Notes under the pieces: model-generated | Databases searched by the model: none | Told to the model about the DNA's origin: nothing | What the model saw: only the letters and a program-made list of their open reading frames with translations | Shown: piece by piece, positions 1 through 9,258 of the stretch | Layout: every line of letters begins with the position of its first letter | Numbering within the stretch: the stretch's first letter is position 1 | Program-made: the position numbers and the translations under genes | Assembly: GCA_002155895.1 (NCBI GenBank) | Contig: MUMD01000114.1 | Location: 1-44,386, forward strand | Origin: Streptomyces rochei | GTDB taxonomy: Bacteria; Actinomycetota; Actinomycetes; Streptomycetales; Streptomycetaceae | Length of the DNA stretch: 44,386 nt | Reading direction: 5' to 3'

Positions 1-306
1 CGGGACCGGCGGGGAGCGGCGGAGCGTCTGCGGGACCGGCTGGCGGCCCAGGGCGTGCCGGGGCGGGAGGGGCGGCCCGTGGAGATCGTCCTCGTCGTCG
101 AGGGGGCGGCCCGGGGCGTGGAGTCGGTGCCCGGGGTGCGGGTGGAGTCGGCGCCCGGCAGCGGGGACGACCACATGGTCGGCCTGGTCGCCGGGGCCGC
201 CGGTGACCGCCCGGTCCTGGTGGTGACGGCCGACCGCGAGCTGCGCCGCCGGGTGACCGAGCTGGGCGCGGAGGTGGCGGGGCCTCGGACGGTACGACCC
301 GTGTGA
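1..306 (+). CDS. NYN/PIN-like domain protein, C-terminal part (5' end outside window)
   Basis: The reading frame is open from base 1 and stops with TGA at 304-306, so only the last 101 residues are seen; the ATG at 55 is internal. The visible part has a hydrophobic strand (VEIVLVVEGAA), an acidic SGDDHMVGLV segment and a VLVVTADRELRRRVTELGAEVAGPRTVR end. This order of an Asp-Asp helix followed by a strand with TAD-x-E is typical of NYN/PIN-fold nucleases, which bind metal through such acidic residues. Streptomyces members are often labelled NTP pyrophosphohydrolase without experimental support. The fold assignment is inference from these motifs; substrate and role are unknown. It converges on the permease downstream and is separated from it by a strong hairpin at 470-513. 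Confidence 0.6.
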   Translation, partial: RDRRGAAERLRDRLAAQGVPGREGRPVEIVLVVEGAARGVESVPGVRVESAPGSGDDHMVGLVAGAAGDRPVLVVTADRELRRRVTELGAEVAGPRTVRPV

Positions 307-335
307 GGCCCGCCTCGTCCGCGCCCCGGCGCCTT

Positions 336-401
336 CTCGGCTCCGGCGCACCCCTGGTCCCCCGCCGTCTCCTCGGCTCCGGCGCATCCCTGGTCCCCGC
401 C
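336..401. repeat. two tandem copies of a 36-bp unit
   Basis: CTCGGCTCCGGCGCA followed by a C/T variant of CCCTGGTCCCC begins at 336 and again at 372. The copies are nearly identical over about 30 bp. They lie just downstream of the NYN gene stop and are probably a local duplication. Confidence 0.6.
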
Positions 402-469
402 TTCCACCGTCCCGACCGCTTCTCGATCCCGGTCCCTCAATGAGGCGCGGAACCGCCCCCGTACACGCG

Positions 470-513
470 CCCGGCCCTGTGCGACCGCCGGGAGGCGGTC
501 GCACAGGGCCGGG
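470..513 (-). terminator. perfect 20-bp hairpin, terminator of the APC permease
   Basis: Arms 470-489 and 494-513 are perfectly complementary with a 4-base loop. The hairpin lies 30 bases past the permease stop codon on the minus strand and could also stop transcription arriving from the NYN gene. Confidence 0.85.
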
Positions 514-542
514 ATGAGAAGCGAGGGCTGAAGGCCCGGAGA

Positions 543-2069
543 CTACGGCGTACCGCCGCCGGACGGCTTCGACGTGCCCTCCGCCGGTGCCTCCTCGCCG
601 CGGCCCAGGCGGCTGTGCGTGCGGCTGTAGAGGAAGTACACGACGACACCGATGGCCATCCAGACACCGAACCGCACCCAGGTCTCGGCGGGCAGGTTCA
701 GCATCAGCCACAGCGAGGCGGCGACCGAGACGATCGGCAGCAGCGGGACCAGCGGGGTGCGGAAGGCACGCGGCAGGTCGGGCCGGGTGCGGCGCAGGAT
801 GATCACGCTGATCGCGACGATGACGAAGGCGAACAGCGTGCCGATGTTCACCAGCTCGGCCAGCTCGCTCAGGCTGGTGAAGCCGGCGACGATCGCGATG
901 ATCACGCCGAGCAGGATGGTCGGGCGGTACGGCGTGCGGAACTTCGGGTGGACGCGGGAGAAGAAGCGGGGCAGCAGTCCGTCGCGGCTCATCGCGAAGA
1001 ACACGCGGGTCTGGCCGAGCAGCAGGATCATGCAGACCGTGGTCAGGCCGACCGCGGCGCCGAAGCTGATCACACCGGCGAAGAAGGGGTGCCCGGTGGA
1101 CTTGAAGGCGTCGGCGAGCGGGGCGTCGACCGACAGTTCGCTGTAGTGCTGCATGCCGGTGACGACGATGGAGACGGCGACGTAGAGCGCGGTGCAGATG
1201 AACAGGGAGCCGAGGATGCCGCGGGGCATGTCCCGCTGCGGGTTCCTGGTCTCCTCGGCGGCCGTGGCGACGATGTCGAAGCCGATGAAGGCGAAGAAGA
1301 CCACCGAGGCGGCGGTGAAGATGCCCATCACGCCGAAGTTGGACGGCGCCCATCCGAACATCAACTGGATCAGCGGTGAGTCGAGGCCGCCGCCCGCCTC
1401 CACCGGCTGCGACTTCGGGACGAACGGGTCGTAGTTGGACCCCTTGATGAAGAAGGCGCCCGCGATGATCACGATCAGGACGACGGTCACCTTGATGGCG
1501 ACCACGAGCGAGGTGATGCGGGCCGACAGCTTCATGCCGAGGACGAGGATGCCGGTGAGCACCAGCACCAGCGCGGCGGCGAGGATGTCGAAGCCGAAGC
1601 CGTCGGCCCCGTCCCGGCCGCCGAGCGCTTCCGGGAACTGCCAGCCGGCGTTGTCGAAGAACGAACGGATGTAACCCGACCAGCCGACGGCCACCACCGC
1701 CGTCCCGAGCGCGAACTCCAGGACCAGGTCCCAGCCGATGATCCAGGCGGGCAGTTCGCCGAGCGAGGCGTAGGAGAAGGTGTACGCCGAACCGGCCACC
1801 GGCACGGTGGACGCGAACTCGGCGTAGCAGAGCGCGGCGAGCGCGCAGACCACCCCGGCGACGACGAAGGCCAGGGCCACGGAGGGCCCGGCGTTGTTCT
1901 TGGCGACCGTGCCGGTCAGTACGAAGATGCCGGTGCCGATGATGACACCGACGCCGAAGACGGTCAGGTCCAGCGCGGACAGGGATTTCTTGAGCGCGTG
2001 CTCGGGCTCCTCCGTGTCCCGGATGGACTGCTCGATCTTCTTGGTCCTGAAGAGACTGCTGCTGCTCAC
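543..2069 (-). CDS. APC-superfamily amino acid permease (cationic amino acid transporter-like)
   Basis: A 508-residue integral membrane protein with about 12 hydrophobic helices. The first helix carries the APC signature GVGVIIGTGIFVLTG near residues 38-52, followed by YAEFASTVPVAGSAYTFSYASLGELPAWIIGWDLVLE, a typical substrate-site region of the CAT/YfnA-like branch. Another conserved block, FIGFDIVATAAEETRNPQRDMPRGI, lies mid-protein. It probably imports an amino acid by proton coupling; the substrate cannot be read from sequence. The start is GTG at 2067-2069 with GGAGG five bases upstream. It follows dxs in the same direction with a structured 151-base gap, so it may have its own promoter. 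A second, different APC permease lies at 39382-40830. Confidence 0.9.
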   Translation of the reverse strand: MSSSSLFRTKKIEQSIRDTEEPEHALKKSLSALDLTVFGVGVIIGTGIFVLTGTVAKNNAGPSVALAFVVAGVVCALAALCYAEFASTVPVAGSAYTFSYASLGELPAWIIGWDLVLEFALGTAVVAVGWSGYIRSFFDNAGWQFPEALGGRDGADGFGFDILAAALVLVLTGILVLGMKLSARITSLVVAIKVTVVLIVIIAGAFFIKGSNYDPFVPKSQPVEAGGGLDSPLIQLMFGWAPSNFGVMGIFTAASVVFFAFIGFDIVATAAEETRNPQRDMPRGILGSLFICTALYVAVSIVVTGMQHYSELSVDAPLADAFKSTGHPFFAGVISFGAAVGLTTVCMILLLGQTRVFFAMSRDGLLPRFFSRVHPKFRTPYRPTILLGVIIAIVAGFTSLSELAELVNIGTLFAFVIVAISVIILRRTRPDLPRAFRTPLVPLLPIVSVAASLWLMLNLPAETWVRFGVWMAIGVVVYFLYSRTHSRLGRGEEAPAEGTSKPSGGGTP

Positions 2070-2149
2070 GGGTACCTCCGACGCTTGTCGTCCCCGACAT
2101 GATCGAGAGGGGGGCGTACTGCGTATGCCCCGGCGTGAGCCAATTCACG

Positions 2150-2199
2150 CGGATGGGCAGGTTTCACCACTGCAACGAGTGGATGACCCTGCCCATCCG
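2150..2199 (-). terminator. two-tier hairpin between dxs and the permease
   Basis: The outer arms CGGATGGGCAGG (2150-2161) and its exact complement (2188-2199) enclose an inner CCACT/AGTGG stem (2167-2171, 2178-2182). It follows the dxs stop by about 22 bases on the minus strand. A terminator is most likely, but no U tract follows, so an attenuator-type leader of the permease is an alternative. Confidence 0.6.
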
Positions 2200-2220
2200 G
2201 CCGTACCTCGGTCGCGCGCG

Positions 2221-4149
2221 TCAGTCGCGGGCGGCCTCCACGGAGTCCACCTCGGCGCCCGTGCGCTCGTACCGGCCGTCGAGCTTGGCGACCAGACCGG
2301 TGACCTGACGGGCGATGTCCGGCGCGGTCAGCCCGATCTCGGCCAGCACCTCGGCGCGCGAGGCGTGGTCCAGGAAGCGCGGCGGGATGCCGAAGTCGCG
2401 CAGCGGTACGTCGACGCCCGCGTCGCGCAGGGCCTGGGCGACGGCGGAGCCGACACCGCCGACCCGCGAGTTGTCCTCGACGGTGACGACGACGCGGTGG
2501 CGCTCGGCGAGCGGGGCCATGGCCTCGTCGACGGGCTTGACCCAGCGCGGGTCGACCACGGTGGTGGAGATGCCCTGCTTGTTCAGCAGGTCCGCCACCT
2601 CCAGGCACATCGGCGCCAGCGCGCCGACGGAGACCAGCAGGACGTCCGGGTCGTCGGTGCCGGGGGCGCGCAGCACGTCCATGCCGCCGACGCGGCCGAC
2701 GGCCGGTACGGCGGGGCCGACGGCGCCCTTGGAGAAGCGGACCACGGTCGGCGCGTCGTCGACCTCGACGGCCTCGCGCAGCTGGGCGCGGACCTGGTCG
2801 GCGTCGCGCGGGGCGGCCAGCCGCAGGCCGGGGACGACCTGGAGGATCGACATGTCCCACATGCCGTTGTGGGAGGCGCCGTCGGTGCCGGTGATGCCGG
2901 CGCGGTCCAGCACGAAGGTGACGCCGCACTTGTGCAGGGCCACGTCCATCAGGACCTGGTCGAAGGCGCGGTTGAGGAAGGTGGCGTACACGGCGAAGAC
3001 CGGGTGGACGCCGCCGTGCGCGAGGCCGGCCGCGGAGACGGCGCCGTGCTGCTCGGCGATGCCGACGTCGTAGACGCGGTCCGGGAAGGCCTTGGCGAAC
3101 TTGTCGAGGCCGACCGGCTGGAGCATCGCGGCGGTGATGGCGACGATGTCCTCGCGCTCCCGGCCGAGCTTCAGCATCTCGTCGCCGAAGACGCTGGTCC
3201 AGTCGGCGCCGGAGGTGGAGATGGGCAGGCCGGTGTCGGGGTGGATCTTGCCGACGGCGTGGAAGCGGTCCGCCTCGTCCTGGAGGGCGGGCTGGTAGCC
3301 GCGGCCCTTCTCGGTGAGGCAGTGCACGATGACCGGGCCGCCGAAGCGCTTGGCGCGGGTGAGGGCGGACTCCAGGGCCTCGATGTCGTGGCCGTCGATC
3401 GGGCCGACGTACTTCAGGCCCAGGTCCTCGAACATGCCCTGCGGGGCGATGAAGTCCTTCAGGCCCTTCTTGGCGCCGTGCAGGGTGTCGTAGAGCGGGC
3501 GGCCGACGACCGGGGTGCGCTCCAGGACCTCCTTGGTGCGGGCCAGGAAGCGCTCGTAGCCGTCGGTGGTGCGCAGGGTCGCCAGGTGGTTGGCGAGGCC
3601 GCCGATGGTGGGGGCGTAGGAGCGCTCGTTGTCGTTGACGACGATGACGAGGGGGCGGTCCTTGGCGGCGGCGATGTTGTTCAGCGCCTCCCAGGCCATG
3701 CCGCCGGTGAGGGCGCCGTCACCGATGACGGCGACCACGTGGTCGTCGCGGTCGAGGACCTGGTTGGCCTTGGCGATGCCGTCGGCCCAGCCGAGCACCG
3801 TGGAGGCGTGGCTGTTCTCGATGACGTCGTGCTCGGACTCGGCCTGCGAGGGGTAGCCGGACAGGCCGCCCTTCATCTTCAGCTTCGAGAAGTCCTGGCG
3901 TCCGGTGAGCAGCTTGTGCACGTAGGACTGGTGGCCGGTGTCCCAGAGCACCTTGTCCTTCGGCGAGTCGAAGACGCGGTGCAGGGCGAGGGTGAGCTCC
4001 ACCACGCCGAGGTTGGGGCCGAGGTGGCCGCCGGTCTTGGAGACGGCGTCGACGAGGAAGGTGCGGATCTCCTCTGCCAGCCGGCCCAGCTCTTCCAGGC
4101 TGAGCCGGTCCAGATCGCGCGGTCCCGTGATGCGGGTCAGCAGCGGCAC
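2221..4149 (-). CDS. dxs: 1-deoxy-D-xylulose-5-phosphate synthase
   Basis: Condenses pyruvate and glyceraldehyde 3-phosphate to 1-deoxy-D-xylulose 5-phosphate, the first step of the MEP isoprenoid pathway and a source of thiamine and pyridoxal precursors. The 642 residues match the family length. Thiamine diphosphate-binding features are visible: [13 protein letters not shown] near residue 41, [17 protein letters not shown], and [18 protein letters not shown] ending in VVNDNERS. The transketolase central domain has [14 protein letters not shown] and [18 protein letters not shown]. The start is GTG at 4147-4149 with AAGGAGG five bases upstream. It is cytosolic and apparently transcribed alone from a promoter at about 4190-4215. 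Some streptomycetes carry a second dxs elsewhere; that cannot be judged here. Confidence 0.97.
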   Translation of the reverse strand: MPLLTRITGPRDLDRLSLEELGRLAEEIRTFLVDAVSKTGGHLGPNLGVVELTLALHRVFDSPKDKVLWDTGHQSYVHKLLTGRQDFSKLKMKGGLSGYPSQAESEHDVIENSHASTVLGWADGIAKANQVLDRDDHVVAVIGDGALTGGMAWEALNNIAAAKDRPLVIVVNDNERSYAPTIGGLANHLATLRTTDGYERFLARTKEVLERTPVVGRPLYDTLHGAKKGLKDFIAPQGMFEDLGLKYVGPIDGHDIEALESALTRAKRFGGPVIVHCLTEKGRGYQPALQDEADRFHAVGKIHPDTGLPISTSGADWTSVFGDEMLKLGREREDIVAITAAMLQPVGLDKFAKAFPDRVYDVGIAEQHGAVSAAGLAHGGVHPVFAVYATFLNRAFDQVLMDVALHKCGVTFVLDRAGITGTDGASHNGMWDMSILQVVPGLRLAAPRDADQVRAQLREAVEVDDAPTVVRFSKGAVGPAVPAVGRVGGMDVLRAPGTDDPDVLLVSVGALAPMCLEVADLLNKQGISTTVVDPRWVKPVDEAMAPLAERHRVVVTVEDNSRVGGVGSAVAQALRDAGVDVPLRDFGIPPRFLDHASRAEVLAEIGLTAPDIARQVTGLVAKLDGRYERTGAEVDSVEAARD

Positions 4150-4188
4150 CCGTGCCTCCTTGCAGTAGAGCTGTTGCCGGGCTTGACG

Positions 4189-4214
4189 AGTCTAATGTTC
4201 CGCCGTGGCGGAAC
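4189..4214 (-). promoter_or_regulatory. candidate dxs promoter with palindrome
   Basis: On the minus strand a -10-like TAGACT (4189-4194) lies 40 bases before the start codon. Immediately upstream is a perfect 8-bp dyad GTTCCGCC-GT-GGCGGAAC (4197-4214) covering the spacer/-35 zone, as expected of a repressor site. The regulator is unknown. Confidence 0.45.
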
Positions 4215-4348
4215 GTGTCCGGGCGGTGGGTCGTACGTCACGCGTTCGGCCTTACCCATCCGGAACAGGTTCTACGACTTCCCCTCCGGCTGCGTCGTGC
4301 ACCCGCCGTCCCGGCGGGCGGCGCGCGCGGGGGCCGGGCGGACGCCGA

Positions 4349-4383
4349 ACCGCCCGCCCGAGGGCTCAGCTCGGGCGGGCGGT
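4349..4383 (-). terminator. hairpin terminator of the xylose-type ABC operon
   Basis: Arms ACCGCCCGCCCGAG (4349-4362) and the complement (4370-4383) form a perfect 14-bp stem with a 7-base loop, 23 bases past the permease stop codon. Confidence 0.8.
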
Positions 4384-4406
4384 GGTACGACGGGCGCGGT
4401 GCGCGG

Positions 4407-5699
4407 CTAGGCGCGGCCGGCCGTCTTCTGCGTCTTGCGGGTGACCGCGTCGATGACGACGGTCGCCAGCAGGACGCCACCGGTGATCATGTACTGCACC
4501 GGCGAGGCGATGCCCTCCAGGGCGAGGCCGTACTGGATGGAGACGATGACCATCACACCGAGCAGCGCGTCCCACGTGCGGCCGCGGCCACCGAAGAGGG
4601 ACGTGCCGCCGATCACGGCCGCGGCGATGACGTTCATCAGGAACTCACCGGTGCCCGCGCCCTGGTTGGCGGAGGCGATCTTCGAGGCGACGAAGAGGCC
4701 GCCGATCGCGGCGAAGGTGCCGGCGATCGCGAAGACCGAGATCCGCACCAGCTCCACGTTGATGCCGGCCCGGCGCGACGCCTCGACGCTGCCGCCGAGG
4801 GCGAAGACCTTGCGGCCGTAGGACGTGCGGCGCAGCACGAAGTCCGTCAGCAGCAGGAAGGCCAGGAAGATCACCACGGCCAGCGGCAGGCCCTTGTACT
4901 GGTTGAAGACGATCGCCACGGCGAAGGCCAGCACGGCCAGCAGCACCGTGCGGACGATGATCTCGTTCAGCGGCCGGGAGGGCACCCCGGCGGCGGCGCG
5001 GCGGCGGTTGTCGAAGAAGGCGGAGAGGAAGTACCCCGCGGTCACGACGATCGCCAGGCCGTAGGCGGCGGCCACATCGCTGAAGTAGTAGCTGGTCAGC
5101 TTGACGACGATGCCGTCGCTGTTCAGGTTGATGGTGCCGTTGCTGCCGAGGATCTGCAGCATGAAGCCCTGCCAGAACAGCAGGCCGGCCAGCGTCACGG
5201 CGAAGGCGGGAACGCCGATGCGGGCGAAGACGAAGCCGTGGATGGCGCCGGCCACGGTGCCGGTGAGGATCGCCAGCACCAGGGCCAGCACCTCGTTCAT
5301 CCCGTGCGTGATGTTCAGCACGGCGAAGGTGGCGCCCGCCACGCCGCTGACGGAGCCGACCGACAGGTCGATCTCGCCGAGCAGCAGGACGAAGACGATA
5401 CCGACGGCGATCATGCCCGTGCCGACCATGGCGACGGACATGTCGGAGAAGTTGCCGGCGGTGAGGAAGTTGGAGTTCAGGCTGGTGAAGATGGCCCAGA
5501 TGATCAGCAGGCCGACGACGACCGGTATGGACCCGAGGTCACCGGCCTTCATCTTCCGCTTGAACTCGGTGACGTAGCCCGCGAGGCCCTGCTCGCGCAC
5601 CAGCAGCCGCGGGTCGACGGCGGCGACGGCGGCGGGAGCCGCGTCCGGGTTGCCCGCCGCGCTGTCCGCGGCGGCCGTGGAGGTCTTGTCGATGCTCAC
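4407..5699 (-). CDS. xylH: sugar ABC transporter permease, D-xylose (XylH) type
   Basis: A 430-residue inner-membrane permease of the CUT2/ribose-xylose class. An Ala-rich cytoplasmic N-terminus of about 50 residues precedes 10 or more hydrophobic helices. The family block LLLGEIDLSVGSVSGVAGA is present, as is AVIGGTSLFGGRGRTWDALLGVMVIVSIQYGLAL near the C-terminus. It would form the channel for the binding protein and ATPase encoded upstream. The start is GTG at 5697-5699: its GTGA overlaps the ATPase stop codon and GGGGAG lies about ten bases upstream, so the two genes are translationally coupled. The upstream in-frame extension to 6287 lies inside the ATPase gene and is not used. Xylose as substrate is inferred from the binding protein and the neighbouring ROK regulator. 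Confidence 0.88.
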   Translation of the reverse strand: MSIDKTSTAAADSAAGNPDAAPAAVAAVDPRLLVREQGLAGYVTEFKRKMKAGDLGSIPVVVGLLIIWAIFTSLNSNFLTAGNFSDMSVAMVGTGMIAVGIVFVLLLGEIDLSVGSVSGVAGATFAVLNITHGMNEVLALVLAILTGTVAGAIHGFVFARIGVPAFAVTLAGLLFWQGFMLQILGSNGTINLNSDGIVVKLTSYYFSDVAAAYGLAIVVTAGYFLSAFFDNRRRAAAGVPSRPLNEIIVRTVLLAVLAFAVAIVFNQYKGLPLAVVIFLAFLLLTDFVLRRTSYGRKVFALGGSVEASRRAGINVELVRISVFAIAGTFAAIGGLFVASKIASANQGAGTGEFLMNVIAAAVIGGTSLFGGRGRTWDALLGVMVIVSIQYGLALEGIASPVQYMITGGVLLATVVIDAVTRKTQKTAGRA

Positions 5700-6487
5700 T
5701 TCTTGATCTCCCCATTGGTGCGCGCCGCACGACGGGTCACGGCGTTCTCCGTGGCGCCCGTGATGGCGGAGATGATCTCTTCCTGCGAGGTCGACTTGAC
5801 CTCGAAGACGCCGTTGTTGCGCCCGAGGCGCAGGACGGCGACCTTGTCGGCGACCGCCTTGACATCGGCCATGTTGTGGCTGATGAGGATGACCGCGTGG
5901 CCGCGCTCGCGCAGCCGCTCCACGAGGTCGAGGACCTGGGCGGTCTGCTCGACGCCGAGGGCGGCGGTGGGCTCGTCGAGGATGACCAGCTTGGGCTCGC
6001 CGAGCATGGACCGGGCGATCGCCACGACCTGGCGCTGACCGCCGGAGAGCGAGGCGATCGGGATGCGGACGCTGGGGATGCGGATGGACAGCGTGTCCAG
6101 CAGCTCGCGGGAGCGGCGCTCCATCTCCACCTCGTCCAGGACACCGCGCCTGCGGATCTCCCGGCCCAGGTAGAGGTTGCCGACCACGTCGATGTTGTCG
6201 CACAGCGCGAGGTCCTGGTAGACGGTCGCGATGCCCAGGTTCTGGGCGTCGTGCGGCTTGTTGATCGTGACGGCCTTGCCGTCCCACTCGATGGCGCCTT
6301 CATCGATGGGGTGCACGCCGGCGATCGTCTTGACCAGCGTGGACTTTCCGGCGCCGTTGTCGCCCACCAGGGCGACCACTTCACCGGCGTGGACCTCAAG
6401 CTCGACGTCGGTGAGCGCCTGGACGGCACCGAATCGCTTGGAGACCCCGCGCAACGCCAGCACGGGCGTAGCGGACACGTGAACCAT
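5696..6487 (-). CDS. xylG: sugar ABC transporter ATP-binding protein, single-domain XylG type
   Basis: A 263-residue ABC ATPase energising the xylose-type importer. Walker A is GDNGAGKST at residues 42-50, the signature LSGGQRQ and Walker B LVILDEPTAAL follow, and a final His motif is in ILISHNM. E. coli-type sugar ATPases of the CUT2 class carry two fused ABC domains (about 500 residues), while this one has a single domain, so the complex probably uses a homodimer. Start choice: ATG at 6485-6487 touches its GAAGGAG with no spacer. GTG at 6476-6478, three codons in, sits nine bases from the same Shine-Dalgarno and may be the real start. The stop overlaps the permease start by four bases. Confidence 0.9.
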   Translation of the reverse strand: MVHVSATPVLALRGVSKRFGAVQALTDVELEVHAGEVVALVGDNGAGKSTLVKTIAGVHPIDEGAIEWDGKAVTINKPHDAQNLGIATVYQDLALCDNIDVVGNLYLGREIRRRGVLDEVEMERRSRELLDTLSIRIPSVRIPIASLSGGQRQVVAIARSMLGEPKLVILDEPTAALGVEQTAQVLDLVERLRERGHAVILISHNMADVKAVADKVAVLRLGRNNGVFEVKSTSQEEIISAITGATENAVTRRAARTNGEIKK

Positions 6488-6649
6488 CTCCTTCGCCGCC
6501 TGACCCGGCGGGAGGTTGTGCAGAAGTATGAGGGGGGTGTTCCGTCCGGCGCCCCGCGTAGCTTGCGGGGCTGATGAGTGCGGGGCACCGGAGGAAGCTG
6601 CGTGCAGCCGGTCCCGTACGCGCTCACGCGGCACGGGAGGGAGGACTGC

Positions 6650-7765
6650 TTACTTGAGACCGATCTTGTCGCAGGCGGCCTTGTAGTTGCCGGCGCAGAT
6701 CTCGTCGAGGGTGTAGAAGCCCTCCTTGATGACGGTCTCCTTGATGTTGTCCTTGGTCAGCGAGACGACCGGGACGAGCACCGAGGGGATGCCCTTGGTG
6801 GTGGCGCTGTCGGCCTTGTCCTTGGCGATGGAGTCGAGCGACTCGCCCTTGGCGAGGGCGACGGCCATCTCGCCGGCGACCGCGGCCTCCTGCGGGTAGG
6901 ACTTGTAGACGCTCATGTACTGCTCGCCGGTGATGATGCGCTGCACGCCCGCGAGTTCGGCGTCCTGGCCGGTGACCGGGATGTTGGAGATGCCCGCGGC
7001 CTTCAGGGCGGTGATGATGCCGCCCGCCATGCCGTCGTTGGCGGAGTAGACGCCGACGATCTTGTCCTTGCCGATGGCGGAGATCGCGCCTTCCATGTTG
7101 GCGTTGGCGTTCTCCGGCTTCCACTCCTTGGTGTCGTACTCGCGGCCGATCTTCACCTTGCCGTCGAGGACGGAGTGGGCGCCCTCCTTGAACTGGGCGG
7201 CGTTCGGGTCGGTGGACGAGCCGTTCATCATGACGATCTGGCCGTCCTTGGCCTTGTCGCCCAGCGCCTCCAGCAGGGCCTCGCCCTGGGTCTTGCCGAC
7301 CGTGACGTTGTCGAACGAGGTGTAGGCGTCGATCGGGCCCTCGGCCAGGCGGTCGTAGGCGACCACCGGGATGTCGGCCTGCTCGGCCTTGGTGATGGAG
7401 CCGGCGATGGCCTTGGAGTCCACCGCGTCCACGATCAGCACGTCGACCTTGTTGGTGATCATCGTGTCGACCTGCTGCGCCTGCAGCGTGGCGTCCTGCT
7501 TGGCGTTGGCGTAGACGACCTCGCCCTTGCCGTTCGTCAGCTCCTTGACCTTCTTCTCGATCAAGGGCTTGTCGAACTTCTCGTAGCGCGCGGTCTGGTT
7601 CTCCGGAAGGAGGAGACCGACCTTGATGGCGTCGCCCTTCTTGGCGGCCGAGTCGGACGAGTCGTTGTTGTCGCCGGACTCCTTGGCACTGCCACAGGCG
7701 GCGAGCGAGACTGCCATCGCGGTGGTGGCAACGGCAACGGCGGCACGACGCATACGCGTGTTCAC
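6650..7765 (-). CDS. xylF: sugar ABC transporter substrate-binding lipoprotein, D-xylose (XylF) type
   Basis: A 371-residue exported lipoprotein. The signal peptide MNTRMRRAAVAVATTAMAVSLAAC ends in a lipobox with the lipidated Cys at 24. A Ser/Asp/Asn-rich tether follows, then a periplasmic-binding-protein-1 fold with the XylF-like blocks VDVLIVDAVDSKAIAG, IPVVAYDRLAEGPIDAYTSFDN and VTGQDAELAGVQRIITGEQYMSVYK. It captures the sugar and delivers it to the permease encoded at 4407-5699. It is first in a binding protein-ATPase-permease operon, with a gap of about 160 bases before the ATPase. The 121 bases upstream of it separate it from the ROK regulator gene, which in related species represses xylose uptake. 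Confidence 0.9.
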   Translation of the reverse strand: MNTRMRRAAVAVATTAMAVSLAACGSAKESGDNNDSSDSAAKKGDAIKVGLLLPENQTARYEKFDKPLIEKKVKELTNGKGEVVYANAKQDATLQAQQVDTMITNKVDVLIVDAVDSKAIAGSITKAEQADIPVVAYDRLAEGPIDAYTSFDNVTVGKTQGEALLEALGDKAKDGQIVMMNGSSTDPNAAQFKEGAHSVLDGKVKIGREYDTKEWKPENANANMEGAISAIGKDKIVGVYSANDGMAGGIITALKAAGISNIPVTGQDAELAGVQRIITGEQYMSVYKSYPQEAAVAGEMAVALAKGESLDSIAKDKADSATTKGIPSVLVPVVSLTKDNIKETVIKEGFYTLDEICAGNYKAACDKIGLK

Positions 7766-7886
7766 TTCAGAAACCTCCCTGACGAGGCCGCGTCGTTGCG
7801 GCCGAGGTGGCTGGAAGTCAACTCGGCCGCACGTGCGACGTCAAGAAGTAAATCCTTAACGAGATGACAACGGTGCCATCCGTGCT
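7766..7886 (-). promoter_or_regulatory. xylF promoter region with an AT-rich block
   Basis: The 121-base gap between the ROK gene and xylF contains a block much richer in A+T than its surroundings (AAGTAAATCCTTAACG at 7846-7861) beside TTGACG read on the minus strand. It is the natural place for the xylF promoter and ROK operator. No exact operator can be assigned by eye. Confidence 0.4.
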
Positions 7887-9098
7887 CTAAGTGAAGGCAG
7901 GAGTGGCCACCGGCAGAGCACCGGTCGCACTTCCGTCCAAGAGGGTCGAATCACCCATCTCGCTGAGCGCGAGGGCGAGCGCCCCCAGGACCTCCGCACG
8001 GCCCCCGAGTGCCCCGGGAAGTACGGACAGTTGGCGTGCCGCGCTGGGGATCGCGTAGCGTCCCACGGACTCCCGGATCGGGCCCAGCACCAGCTCGCCG
8101 GCCTCCGCGAGATCGCCGCCGAGGACGACCCGGCTCGGGTTCAGGAGGTTGCAGAGGTTGGCGACGCCGCTGCCGATGTGGCGGCCGACGTCGGCGATCA
8201 CGCGCCGGCACCCCGGATCACCGTCCCGCGCGAGCCGTACGACGCCCTCCATCGTGAGGTCGGTGCCGTGGCTCGGCTGGAGCAGCGGGAGCACGTAGCG
8301 GGCGGAGGCGAAGGTCTCCAGGCAGCCCCGGTTGCCGCAGCGGCAGACGGGGCCCGCCTCGTCGAGGGTGATGTGGCCGATCTCGCCGGCCGTGCCGCCG
8401 GGGCCGCGGTAGATCTTGCCGCTGATCACCAGGCCGGCGCCGACGCCGCTGGCGACCTTGATGTACGCCAGGTCCCGCACGCCCCGCCCGCTGCCCCAGA
8501 CCAGCTCGCCGAGGGCGCCGAGGTTGGCGTCGTTGTCCACGTGCACCGGCACGCCGAGCCGCCCCCGCAGCTCCTCGGCGGGCTTGGTGCCGCCCCAGCC
8601 GGGCAGGATGGCGGTCGAGCCCAGCGTCCCGGACTCCACGTCGATCGGGCCGGGCACGCCAAGACCCACGCCCGCGATCTTGGAGCGGTCGACGCCGGTG
8701 GCCGCGATCAGCCGGCTGACCAGCTGTTCCGCCCGGTCGAAGCCCTGGGCGGCGGAGGCGTCGACGTCCAGCGGCTCGGACTCCTCGGCGAGCACCTGGT
8801 GCGCCAGGTTCCCGACCGCGACGCGCAAATGCGTGTGCCCGAAGTCGACGCCGATGACGATGCCCGCGTCCCCGCTCAGGGAGACGCTGCGGGCCCGGCG
8901 GCCGCCCGCCGAGGTGGGCGTGACCTCGACGGTCCCGCTGTCCTTCAGTTCCCGGACGATGTTCGAGACGGTCGCCGCGGACAGGCCCGTCGTCCTCGCG
9001 ATCTCCGCCTGCGTGAGCGACCCGGCGAGCCGTACCGCTCGCACGACCCGTTCCAGGTTGGCTCGGTGCAGCGACGACTGCGACCCGGGAGTCTCCAT
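7887..9098 (-). CDS. ROK-family transcriptional repressor, Rok7B7-like
   Basis: 403 residues. An N-terminal winged helix-turn-helix (about 28-60, SLTQAEIARTTGLSAATVSNIVRELKDSG) precedes a ROK/sugar-kinase fold that opens with VIGVDFGHTHLRVAVG. The zinc-binding ROK motif CRCGNRGCLE is complete, near residue 260. DNA-binding ROK proteins such as XylR and NagC respond to sugars or sugar phosphates. In S. coelicolor the corresponding gene between the xylose and ngc transport genes is known as rok7B7 and affects xylose uptake, carbon catabolite repression and antibiotic production; that link is recalled, not tested here. The gene lies between the two importers it could control. The start is ATG at 9096-9098. 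A LacI-type dyad lies 110 bases upstream. Confidence 0.9.
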   Translation of the reverse strand: METPGSQSSLHRANLERVVRAVRLAGSLTQAEIARTTGLSAATVSNIVRELKDSGTVEVTPTSAGGRRARSVSLSGDAGIVIGVDFGHTHLRVAVGNLAHQVLAEESEPLDVDASAAQGFDRAEQLVSRLIAATGVDRSKIAGVGLGVPGPIDVESGTLGSTAILPGWGGTKPAEELRGRLGVPVHVDNDANLGALGELVWGSGRGVRDLAYIKVASGVGAGLVISGKIYRGPGGTAGEIGHITLDEAGPVCRCGNRGCLETFASARYVLPLLQPSHGTDLTMEGVVRLARDGDPGCRRVIADVGRHIGSGVANLCNLLNPSRVVLGGDLAEAGELVLGPIRESVGRYAIPSAARQLSVLPGALGGRAEVLGALALALSEMGDSTLLDGSATGALPVATPAFT

Positions 9099-9208
9099 TG
9101 ACTCTCACCCTCATCCCTGGGTCCGCGTCACCCTGTGTGATGCGGACCTTGTACAAGTTATGAACCCCAAACTCCGCTGAATCGCCCAGTGGCGTCAAGC
9201 CCTTGAAA

Positions 9209-9220
9209 GAAATCGGTTTC
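9209..9220. promoter_or_regulatory. LacI-type operator upstream of the ROK gene
   Basis: GAAATCGGTTTC has GAAA/TTTC arms around a central CG, the classic LacI/GalR operator layout. A wider TGAAA/TTTCA pair covers 9204-9221. It is followed on the minus strand by TTGACG. A separate perfect palindrome, CTTGTACAAG, lies at 9148-9157. Confidence 0.45.
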
Positions 9221-9258
9221 AGGCCGTGTCCACGGCCGGCTACCAGCGGTACGCCACA

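Noticed and set aside
1894-4410. Open frame of 838 codons on the plus strand
   Set aside because: It lies antisense to the permease start and to all of dxs; composition is Gly/Ala/Asp/Val-rich with no domain, the usual high-GC shadow.
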